Assembly: GCF_000005505.3 (NCBI RefSeq)
Contig: NC_016131.3
Coordinates: forward strand, 43,113,355-43,177,354
Origin: Brachypodium distachyon
Taxonomy: Eukaryota > Streptophyta > Magnoliopsida > Poales > Poaceae
Length of the DNA stretch: 64,000 bases
Direction of reading: 5' to 3'
Shown here: piece after piece, positions 54,343 through 64,000 of the stretch
Numbering within the stretch: the first letter of the stretch is position 1
Layout: every line of letters starts with the position of its first letter
Program-made: the position numbers and the translations under genes
The notes under the pieces: model-generated
The model's input: only the letters and a program-made list of their open reading frames with translations
Told to the model about the DNA's origin: nothing
Databases searched by the model: none

Positions 54343-57300
54343 TTAGCCACTTTTGTCGACAATCCCGCCACCGTAGTAATCCCCGCTCGATTTGAGGACC
54401 TCCTTGTTGAGGATTTCGCCAATGTCCTTCTGGATCTCGTACACGAGAATTTCTGAGTTGTGCCCTAACTCGGCGTTGGCCAGAAACCAATTCCTCACTT
54501 CTTCGAAGGTCTTCTTCCCCTTCGGCTGGAAGTCGTTGATCATCTGCTGAATAGTGCGCGCGCAGTAGTAACCACAGTAGATGGATCCTTCAGGCTGTTG
54601 CTCGCAGGGGAAGTTCAAAGTGTGCCTGAGGGGAGCGTCACGATTGCGGCTGAAGCTAGGCATCGCGTACCATTTCACCGCGTACCATTTCACCGCGTCA
54701 CGATAGGCTGCGTCGATGACATATTTGATCGGATCAAAGTCGCGTTGTGGTTCATTCCCCTTGCGTCGCAGTGGATCAAAATATGTGACCCCTCCGATAT
54801 CGAGGCAGATGGCGATTGTCACCCAATGGCCGTTGTTTCACAAAAGGACGCACATTATATTAGCCAAATAATATAAGAAGCAAGTCTTCCGACGGAAAAA
54901 GATGTATGTATTCACGCGAATTGAAAACAACTTATTGTAGATGGTACAATATCAATACAAAACGGCGGTCTTGGTGCTTCAACATTAATTGAGTGAGGTA
55001 TTCAATCGCCAACCTTCTACTTTCGGCCAACAATGGGTCTGGACCAAGCAAAGTGGCATTGAAAAGAAGGGGGTCGGCGACGGCCATCTCATATTGCTTC
55101 ACACTATAGGCCTCCCTCGTGTAGTGTACACACCACAGTTTTAATATGGCGTTGTCGAGGCACTTGCGGTTGAAGAGGTGAAACAAGTCGAGAAAGTAAA
55201 TGCTGAAGGTAACGTCGTTTTCCCTCTGGATTTCCCCAGTATTGGAGTCGAAGAAGCCATAATGCTTTGGCACTCGAACCCTAATTTCCAGATTTGTTAG
55301 GTCTGCGCCTGATGATGCCACATTCATGTACTTTTCATGGAGCTCTTGCATCTCCCGTGGCAGGCGATACAAGTCATCCTGGGACACCATTGGTTGTCCG
55401 GGGTGGAACAACAAAAATTGGGAGAATCGCCTGTCCACGAAATAAGATCCATCAGGCAATCTATCTCCAACACGGGGCTGGGTGGGCATCTACAGAATGT
55501 CTGGTCGCTCTTCCCAAATTCCTTCTATCTGCGGCGCGGTCTTTGGTTTTCTTCCCGTAGAACACGACTCTTTCCCCTCCTTGGAGGAGCCCTTGCTTGC
55601 CTTGCCGCCTATCCCCCTCTTGATTTTCCTGCGTCTCAGAAAATCGGAACTGTCCGGTTTATGGGGGACCTGCATCCCAGATGGAGCACTTGGACGGGGC
55701 TCCAACGGGGCCGATTGTGCTGCGGCTCTCCGAGGGACGGGTCTTGGTGCGGATGGCTTTGGGGCTTCGGGTTTTGGCGGCGACGGAGGATTTTGGCCTG
55801 CATTGTCGTTGCTGCACTTCGCTGCGGTGAGAAGTCTCATTCCGCGGGCTCGTAGTCCAAAGGACCGGGTGAGGCGCCAAGTGGCGACAGAGGCGTCAGG
55901 CGCCGAGCGGGTGGAGACGGACCGAGGTGGGGCGACAGAGATGGAGACGGAGAAGGCTCTGTAGCCAGGACCACCAACCTCCTAGGCCAGATGAGCTAGG
56001 AGTTGACGCAATCCCTTAGGGTCGTCGCCTCTTCGTGCGGAGGATAAGGGACCGGTTCGTCCTCGAAGCCCTTGAGCACGGAGTCCACTTGCACCCTGAC
56101 CATGTCGTCTCGCAGGTCACGTGGTGCACCACGGCCGTACGCGGCACCAGCAACCCACGCGCGCCCAGAGGATTCCCCACCGTCGGCATGTGTAGCCGAC
56201 ATTTGACGCCCTTCTGCGCATAACAAACATGGCAACATCATTAATAGATTGGGGCATGATAGTGGTATTTCACTATTTTTCGTAGCGCGGGAAGATGCTT
56301 ACCGTGAGGTTCTCGTTGGGTGGCCCAAGCGGGTCAAGCTGGCACTCGGTGCCAGAGCATGAGGTGCTCTTATTGGGTAGCGGGGACGGATCCGGTGTGG
56401 ATGGGGTTGGTTGGATGGGCGCCGGCAGGAAAACACCATGATCAATGAAGTTGTCGGCGTCACGCTGGTCCCTTGCGTGACGCATGAGCTTCCTGAGCTC
56501 CTCGCTCGCCAACACCCGGATCTTCTCATCTAATTCCTCTGAGCTCTGTTCTTTGCTGGATGCCCTTCTGCGTTTGCGGGAACCTTGCTCTTTTGCCATC
56601 TGCCTACGAAAGGGTCCGAAACCGACACCTCGCATATGGCCCCCGTGCTATTTCGTTGCAGAGCATAGCTGATGGCATCATCCCACTGTTGGTTGATAGA
56701 CGAGTGGGAGCCATCCGACTCCCACTCTGCCATTGCACCCTGTATACAAAAAACAACATGCTCGGTGTTAATCTTATATGTGAGTATAAGAAGCCCAACC
56801 GATAAAAGAAGATGTCAGGACGAGGCCTTACGAGTGCAGCCTCTTGCTTCTCTGACATAGGCTCCAGGCCCGTGATTTGCGGTCATGGACGACCGCAGCC
56901 ATTTGCTGGAGCGCTCACCGCGAAGCAAAGTTGGGACCGTCGGCTGTATAGCGGCTTGGTCCAATGCGCCGTCCTCCTTCGCCCACACCTTCTCCTTTCT
57001 GGGCGTCCACGACTGCCGATGCGGTGGTCAAAGGGCCTTTTCTCACGAAGCTCCTTGTACCATTTTTGGCTGGCCTTGAATTCATCTGACCTGACCCTTG
57101 AACCTCTCCCAGTCCGCCTCTGAGATCCCCTTCCAGTGCTTGTTAACAACTGTCTTCCAGTCTTTGCCGATGAGCTTCCTGCAGTTATATTGCCACGTGC
57201 TCTGGCCCTTCCTCATGACTTGGTGCATTCGCCACTCCAACCGTCTCCTGATCTCATCATTGGCAGGCACGAACTGCTTCCATGCCGCCTCGTAACATCC

Positions 57301-58492
57301 CTACTTCACATCTTCCGGGACGTCGCTCCATCTTTGATAGATCCTAGCGCGTACCCTTACGATGGCGTTGCATGCGTTCGAGAATCTTTCTGCAGCCTCC
57401 ACCGGTTCCTCCGGGTAGCTTTCTTTATTTAGCTTGGTGACGACTCACGACTCCGTCGGCACCTTGTTCGCACCCCCCGCTTGGACTTCGACTAAGTAGC
57501 CGACTCCGTAGCCTGAGACATCGCACCCTCGGCTTCTTCCTCGTTACCTGCTCCTTCAAGGAGCTGCTGCTCCTCGGCTCCTTCAAGGAATAGTTGCTCC
57601 TCGGCTCCTTCTTCGCCGTGCTCAAAGCCATCGCTCATGGCAATTTCCGAGTCCGAGGAAGATGCCCCCGCTCCTTCTTCGACTTCTCCCTCCAAAACCG
57701 GCGGCTGCTCAGGCGCCTCTTCAACGCAAGCCTGAGGTTCCTATCCAACACTTAAAAAAGTAATTTTAAAAAAATGGAAAAATTCGACATGACCTATGCT
57801 GTAAAATAGGAAAAATTCGGCATGACCATTGCTGTAAAACAACAAATGAGTCTACCCGAAATTTATACCTGCATAAAAAAAAACTCCCACCCACATATAC
57901 CCCCTCGGCACGATGGCCGGACCCTTCTCAATGACCCGGCACGATGGCCGGGCCCACATTCCTCATATCAACCGACACGATGGTCGGGATCACATGCACC
58001 AACAACAACATATTTATCAAATAAGCATCAAATTAGCTTAAGCACCAGCAAGTTAACCTAACTAGCAGCAACATATACTAATAAGTGAACAAAAATAACC
58101 ACTTATAAGTTATATAACAAAAAATTAATTAATTAACTAAACGAACATCAAATTAACCCTAAACAGCAAATTAACCCTAAGATTCAAATTAACAGCCACC
58201 CTAAACAGCAAATGAACCCTAAGATTCAAATTAAACATGAGATTCAAACCCTAAGATAAAAAAAAAACTTACCTCGGCAGTGGCAATGGCGGCAGCGGCG
58301 TCATCGACGGCCGGGGTCGGGGCCGGGGACAGGGCTGGTCGAGGCGGCCCGGCCGCGCCCCCGGCGATGCGGGCCAGGCGGCAGAAAGGCAGGGCCGCCG
58401 AATCCGGCGGCCGGCGGCGGGACCTGCAGGGCGAGGGGCTTCCCGCTCCTCGTCGTCCGTTGCGACCCCCCGCTAGGGTCCTTCGAAGACAT
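54343..58492 (-). pseudogene. CACTA-B gene B: TNP1-like protein with Ulp1-type protease, broken
   Basis: Exon 1 starts MSSKDPSGGSQRTTRSGKPL at 58492 and ends at a donor near 58273, but a TGA lies in its last third (GPDPGRR*). The TNP1-like block (about 57080-57700), the DEKIRVLASEELRKLMRHAR block (56300-56590), a Pro-rich linker (55660-55960) and the IEGIWEERPDIL to LFHLFNRKCLDN region (54932-55560) follow. The protease (54343-54830) has HWVTIAICLD, YFDPLR and QQPEGSIYCGYYCA, so His, Asp, Gln and Cys of the catalytic set are intact, unlike CACTA-A. Lesions: TAG at 57301-57303 (same codon as in CACTA-A 8653-8655), a frameshift in the upstream part near 57430-57500, and a stop in VNS*LIW (about 55998). 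It retains an 80-base segment (56540-56620) that CACTA-A lost. Confidence 0.82.
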
Positions 58493-58600
58493 GGAGGCGA
58501 CGGTGGCTAGGGTTTGCGGCGGCGGCATGGGGAAGGGCTGCGGCGGCTAGGATTTGCGGCGGTGGTGTAGGGAAGGGCGGCGGCTAGGCGGCGGAGTCGG

Positions 58601-58703
58601 GCAGGGCTTCGCCGTAGGGTTAGGAGTGAGCGCTGCTGGTCTGGGAAAGACGCGCGTCTCGAATACAAAAATTTTGCAAAGTCTCGCCTTGTAATATATA
58701 TAG
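58601..58703 (-). promoter_or_regulatory. TATA-like box and leader module of CACTA-B gene B
   Basis: On the minus strand TATATATATT (about 58692-58702) follows the internal repeat array. The leader module starts about 35 bases on (58658 down to 58601): GACGCGCGTCTTTCCCAGAC, CAGCAGCGCTCACTCC, ending GGCGAAGCCCTGCC. This is the state CACTA-A had before its solo LTR arrived. Confidence 0.6.
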
Positions 58704-58709
58704 GGAACA

Positions 58710-59800
58710 TCACAAGTGGCAGGTATTTCGTGGATACCCGCCACTGGCAACCCTTCCTAGGGTTATTGGTACAGGAGACCACCAGTGGCGGGTATTTCCG
58801 GATACCCGCCATTGGTGACCACCAGTGGCGGGCATATGAAAAACCCGCCACTTGTAATTGGAACAGCAGTGAGGGTTCACCACATGCCTGTTCCACGCAC
58901 CAGTGGCGGTAATATTGTATATACCCGCCACTGGTTAATATTTTGGCTCTAATATTATATTCTTATTATATTCTGTGTCCTTCTGAAAATTATGTCACCT
59001 GTACTTTAAAGTGTATAATAATTATTTCTTGTCTCACTAAAGATTTCAATGCTAAATACATTGCGGAAAATGAATTATTTATACTCTTGTAGTGTTTACT
59101 GTGGTTAAAAATTGTTATAAATTACAAAATTACTCAGAATGGTCTGATATTTGGCATGGAGGTTTCTCACACAACAATATGCATGTATATGAAGTTTGGT
59201 GTCAAAATTCCAAATGAAACCCATAAGAATACCATATTGGGATCATCTAGGTAGATATGTCTGATACCTTCTAAGCCAACATCCAAATTGTAACATTATA
59301 ACAACTTTGGGCTTAATTTTTTTCATGTGGCTTCATTAGACTGAGAGGTGTTCCCATGCCAAGTTTCAGCTCATTTTGATGAAAATTGAATTTTATGGAA
59401 TTAAATTAGCACCAAAGCCACACATAATCACAGAAATTTGTATGAAATACTATGAATTAAGGTCTAAAACATGTATCGGGAACAAACAATATTACTATAC
59501 ACCCAAAAGTACAACTGTTATATTTTTTGGGAACTCAGAGAATATAATAGGATTATAATAGTGCATTCTGAAATCATTATCAGTGGCGGGTTTCATACAA
59601 CTCACCGCCACTAGTGAGTTGGACCAGATTTGGAAAATCCTAAGACCTGTAGCATTCACCAGTGGCGGGTTTCAGGGAAATCCCCTGAAACCCGCCACAG
59701 GTGCCCACTTCCGGTGGCGGGTTTCCCTGTAATCACCGCCACTGGTACCCCTTCTAGTGGCAGGTTTCAGGAAATCACCGTCACTGGTGGCCTTCTGCGG
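58710..59800. repeat. CACTA-B internal array of subterminal-type repeats
   Basis: Two clusters (58710-58940 and 59578-59800) of CCAGTGGCGGG / CCCGCCACTGG, with about 640 AT-rich non-coding bases between, parallel to CACTA-A 11046-12120. Confidence 0.8.
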
Positions 59801-59825
59801 GCTGCCGCGCGAGGCGAGGTGGGAG

Positions 59826-60337
59826 TTTAGTCCCACCTCGCTAGTTTACAAGCGATTCGACCAGCATATAAGGCTTTCCTCCCTTCTCCCATCAGCTTCC
59901 GAATATTACTCTCGCCTGTCTCCTTTGCTCAACGCCTGGCCCGAGGGTCCGGTACCTGTACTGTTCTTTGTGGGCTCGGATTACAGCCCTGTGGGCCCGG
60001 GTCTGCTCTGGCCTAGTAGGTAGTAGGCTGCTCCCGGGTTCGCCTGGCTTGGCCCGAACCCGAATTGCTCAGATGACCCGGGCGGGCTTAATTTTTTTTT
60101 TCTCCTTTATAATGAAAATAACATGTAATAAGATTTAAAAAAAATCCATATCTCTTAATTGTTTTCGAAATCGAAACCAGTAAATAAAATATGCATTCAC
60201 AGTAGAAAATTATTACGAACAAATTTACGGCATTTGTTTTCAAATTTGAACAAGTTAAGATTCGAACCTCATTAGAATTCAAATTACATTGAAAATCATC
60301 AACGAGCATAATTGATCAAAATTACACAAATAGTGAA
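59826..60337. other. CACTA-B spacer between array and transposase stop
   Basis: Contains the TTTAGTCCCACCTCGCTAGT module (59826-59873), then 59880-60090 GC-rich non-coding DNA and AT-rich probable 3' UTR of gene A. In CACTA-A nearly all of this is deleted. Confidence 0.5.
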
Positions 60338-63300
60338 CTATTGCACAATCTTGTCTTTCTTTTTTATTGTCTTCTCTTTCCTCTTATACGTTTGGACCTC
60401 ATCGTGGCTGCTTCTGGCGTAGGCCCCGTCTTGTGTGGGTAATTTTGATTTCTTTCTTGTCTGGATCGTCCGTCTTGCCACCTTTTCTTCTTGCCTGGTC
60501 GTGGGATCGGGGAAACCTTCATAGTCTTGTTGTGAAGTTACTCCGTCGACCCCAACAATGCTCCTTTTACCTCTCCTCACGACTACGCGGTTTTTCGCTA
60601 TCGGTTCTTCTATGAAGAAGACTTGTTTGCATTTGGAAGCAAACTGCCATGGTTCAAGCAGTGCCGAGATTCTTTTGACGTTCACCTGATGACGGGGAAC
60701 CTCTTTTGGCAGAATCATTGTTGTGAACCTATGATCTTCATGCCTGACATCGCGTGCCCATCTGATGTGAAACATGGCGATGGTGGTGAAGGTGTAGCCA
60801 AGCTCCCAGATCTCTTCGACCACGCCGTAGTACGCTTCAGTCTGGCCTTCGCTGTCGGTCGCTATCTTAGCAACGAGCACTATACCGCTGTTTTGGTACG
60901 TACTCTTGCGGTCTTGAGCCTTGGTGTAGTACGTATACCCATTCATTGCGTACGACTGGTATGTCATGACGTTGCGGTCGGGAAGCCGTGACAAATTCTG
61001 GACAATCTTCTCATCTTCATTCGCCGCAGCCCTCGGATACCAAAGATCCTTGAGCCACATGGTGAATGTAGAATTGTGTTTTCGCTGGATCCAATCATCA
61101 TTCCTGTTAGGGTTGAGGTTTCGAAGTTCTTCGATGTGCCTGTCGATGAACGGCTCGACCTCTGGCGTGAGTTGCAGCAACATTGTGTGTGCTCTTATAA
61201 AGTCATCCATTCTTTGGCGGGCATGCACATTAAAATCCTTCCGGCCAAACCCACCTTCACCTTCTAGCTTCCCCTTATGTCGTGATTCAGGGACCCCTAT
61301 GGGTTTGCGGTCCGCCAACCAATCAGTGCAGAACTCGACGCACTCTTCTGCATGATAGCCTTTCATGATGCTTCCTTCAGGACGCCCTCTGTTACGAACA
61401 TATCGCTTGAGCACCCCGTTGTATCTTTCAGGCCCAAACATGTTGTGCAGGAACGATGGCCCTAACAACAAGATCTCATCGGCGACGTGGACCATCAGAT
61501 GGACCATAATGTCGAAGAACGTGGGGGGAAAGAACATCTCACATTCGCACAATATCTGTATCATTGCGTCCCTTAGTTGCAGGCAACGGTCCACCGTGAT
61601 GGACTTCTGGCCGATCGTGTCAAAGAAGTCACAGAGCTTCATGACCGTCTCTCTCACCCATGGCTCCATGCAGCCTCTTATTGCAACCGGAAGTAGCTGC
61701 ATGAGAATCACGTGGCAGTCATGAGGCTTCATGCCAACCATCTTGGGGCTCTTCATGTCAACGAGTTTCTTGATGCTGGATGAGTAGTTCGATGGAACTT
61801 TGATGCCATGGAGACACTCGCACATTCTATGCAGCTCGGCTTTGCTCAGACTGTAACACGCAGGTTTGCATCACGTATATATCGTGCGTTCACCATCCTT
61901 GTTTTCTTGCGGCGCCTCTTCCTCTATCGGACACATCTTCTCCCTTATCCCCATCCACTGCAGGTCCTTCAGTGCCTTTGGTCCATCATTTGACTTGTCC
62001 GCGTGGTGCATCATCAAGCCCAACATGATGTCGCACACGTTCTTCTCGACATGCGTGACGTCTATGGTGTGACGGCTCTGTAAGAACCTCCAGTAAGGCA
62101 GGTCCCAGAACACGGACCTCCTCTTGTACGTAAAGCCGCCATCTGGATTAGCAGCCGGCTGTGCTTTCCCGGCCACGACTTCGAGGTCCTTGAAAATTTC
62201 GTATACTTCGTGTCCAATCAGTTCCCTCTGTTTGTGCCGCCTCTCTGCCCTCCCGTTGAAGTTTTTCTTATCATCCCTCCACGGGTCCTTCATCTCCAGC
62301 CACTTACGGTGTCCCATGTACACAATCTTTTTTGATTCTGGCAGGAACAACCCTTTTGTCTCGTCCCCACACTTTGTGCACGCTTTATACCCATGTGTTG
62401 ACTGGCACGATGAGTTCCCGTTCGCCGGGTAGTCATGCACACATGTTAGGAGAGCTGCTCGAAGGGTGAACTCCTCCTTATGAGCGTCCCAAACCTTTCG
62501 ACCCTTCTCCCAAAGCTCCTTGAGGTCATCCTTCAGCAGCTCCAGATACACGTTCAGATCAGCTCCAGGCTGCTTAGGGCCCTGTATGAGCATTGATAGG
62601 TGGATGTACTTCCTCTTCATGACAAGCCACGGGGGGAGGTTGTATATGAACAGGATCACCGGCCATGTGTTGTGTTTGCTGCTCAAGTTTCCGAACGGAT
62701 TGATCCCGTCCGTACTCATCCCGAACCTGATGTTCCTGGGCTCTGCGCCGAACTCGGGGAATTCGTCGTGCAGAGTCCTCCATTGAGCCGCATCTGCGGG
62801 GTGTCTGAGGACTCCATCATCGTTGTGGTACACGCCCTCAGGATCGATATCCGCCTGAGTCGCGTCGTAGTAGATGAACCACCTGGCCTCCTTCTCGTTC
62901 TGGAACCAACGCTCCAACCTGGTGCCACACGGGAGATACCAGACCATCTTTGCCGCCGCACCACGCTTCAATTCTTCCTCCTCGCCGCCGTCAGGATTGG
63001 GGTCTTTCTTCCTGTATCGGGATGTTTTGCATACTGGACAGCTGTGCATGTCTTTGGTCGCCCTTATATATGATGCAGTCTAGCAGACAAGCATGGTATC
63101 TGATGACGTCTAACCCGAGGGGGCATGTAACTTTCTTCGCCTCGTACGTGCTCTTAGGCAACTTGTTGCGCGGAGGAAGTACCGTACGTAGGTAACTCAG
63201 AATCTCCGTGAATCTCGAGTCCACGATGTTGTATTTTGCCTTTATACGCAAAAGCTCGAGCGTTACTTCTAGCACACTATTATCCACGCCAGCATTTTCA

Positions 63301-63758
63301 TATAACGGTGTCTCGGCATCCTCCCTCAGCTTCTCGAACTTACGGGACACCCTCTCATCCTCGGGGTCATCCAATTGATTCTACAGATGCTGATCGTCCA
63401 GCATTTCAACCATCCTACCGGTTGGAACGTCCTATACTGGATCCTCGCCACGATATGCTTCTTCACCAGGCTGGTCGTCAGACTCCATGTTTTCCATCTC
63501 AACGTCGTCATCGACTTCAATGCCATCCTCCCCGTGAGAAGTTCACCTTGAATAACCAGACACAAATCCCCGCATGAGCAAGTGCATCTCGACATCCTCT
63601 GGCTCGTACAGCTTGCTGTTCCGACATCTCACACAGGGAGAACACATCTTATCACCCCCTTTCCTATGCATATCTTCCATGCCGGCATCGACAAAAGTCT
63701 TCAGCCGATCTATCCATTCAACACGTAACCTGTCCTCATACATCCAAGCACGGCCCAT
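60338..63758 (-). pseudogene. CACTA-B gene A: TNP2-like transposase, nearly full length but broken
   Basis: Start MGRAWMYEDRL at 63758. The transposase-associated domain (CSPCVRCRNSKLYEPEDVEM), the transposase_21 core (GVLRHPADAAQWRTLHDEF, NLPPWLVMKRKYIHLS, HTIDVTHVEKNVCDIM), a DUF4218-type region (VPSNYSSSIKKLVDMK, GPERYNGVLKRYVRNRGR) and a DUF4216-type tail (SYAMNGYTYYTKAQDRKSTY; YYGVVEEIWELGY; KNRVVVRRGKRSIVGVDGVT) are all present, ending in a Lys-rich tail at 60338. Stops: GYSR*TSH (about 63541), EDPV*DVP (about 63433), QHL*NQL (about 63385); frameshifts in KGD/KDMHSC (about 63050) and after ERTIYT (about 61870). The last 495 codons (61825-60338) are open without a break. It shows what CACTA-A lost. 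Confidence 0.88.
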
Positions 63759-64000
63759 CGAGCTACAACACAATTTTTTTTAAAATAAAAAAATCAGCTT
63801 GATCGACAAAAATGGAAAAATTCGGCATGACCTTTGCTAAAAAAATAGCATTTTGCACTACGAAATTCGATGCCTGCATCAAAAACAAATTACCCCCACC
63901 CCTATCGGCACGACGGCCGGTATCACATCACATAGAAATACACGGCACGAAGGCCGGTGTCAACACACATTTAATATGTTTGAACATGCACCTACACCGG

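Larger units (their letters stand above)
53796..64000 (-). mobile_element. CACTA-B: second copy of the CACTA-A family, cut by the window end
   Basis: Left terminus CACTACTCCAGAAACCCCC with TIR and subterminal CCAGTGGCGG repeats nearly the same as CACTA-A; preceding triplet CCT. Sequence runs parallel to CACTA-A to the last base, which corresponds to about 14880 there, so about 1 kb (gene A leader, right array, right TIR) lies outside. It lacks the solo LTR of CACTA-A and keeps the transposase C-terminus that CACTA-A has lost. Genes read on the minus strand. Confidence 0.93.

Overview
The window is plant nuclear DNA, almost certainly from a grass (Poaceae). The reasons are the Stowaway and other MITEs, the CACTA, MULE and Ty3/gypsy elements, the GC-rich coding sequence of its intact genes, and plant-only families (a PADRE/DUF4228 protein, TBL O-acetyltransferases, F-box proteins, a 3-ketoacyl-CoA synthase). 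Species was not determined. All assignments rest on reading the sequence and translated fragments; no database search was run.

Layout. 1-4895 is the right end of a Ty3/gypsy element with a decayed antisense gene and a plus-strand LTR. 5245-15920 is a complete CACTA transposon (CACTA-A, 3-bp target duplication ATA), interrupted by a solo LTR. 15924-26570 is gene-poor DNA with a 1.3-kb MULE (17012-18318), an intact two-exon PADRE gene (20577-22268, minus), a frameshifted ribosomal P2 gene (23642-23976), Stowaway MITEs, and a non-autonomous CACTA nested inside one of them. 27132-33282 is the gene-rich core: two same-strand TBL-family acetyltransferase genes with a tRNA-Gly(GCC) between them. 33283-42197 holds intergenic DNA, MITEs, an F-box fragment and an F-box-like gene. 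42198-53544 is a broken 3-ketoacyl-CoA synthase gene split in two by a second type of CACTA (CACTA-C, 42712-52670). 53796-64000 is another copy of the first CACTA family (CACTA-B), cut by the window edge.

The three large CACTA elements make up about 30 kb. Each carries a TNP2-type transposase gene (gene A) and, downstream, a TNP1-like gene fused to a Ulp1-type cysteine protease domain (gene B). All six genes carry stops or frameshifts. The most interesting structure is regulatory. In these elements each gene seems to have its own copy of one promoter unit: an array of short subterminal-type repeats, then a TATA-like box, then about 35 bp further on a conserved leader of about 60 bp. Five copies of the leader can be seen (10081-10140, 15273-15330, 43083-43140, 47518-47580, 58601-58658). 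This would place transposase-binding type repeats in front of both genes, at the element end and in its middle. In CACTA-A a solo LTR has landed between the TATA-like box and the leader of gene B.

Probably functional host genes are the PADRE gene, the two TBL genes and the tRNA, possibly the F-box-like gene. The P2 and KCS genes are broken as read here.
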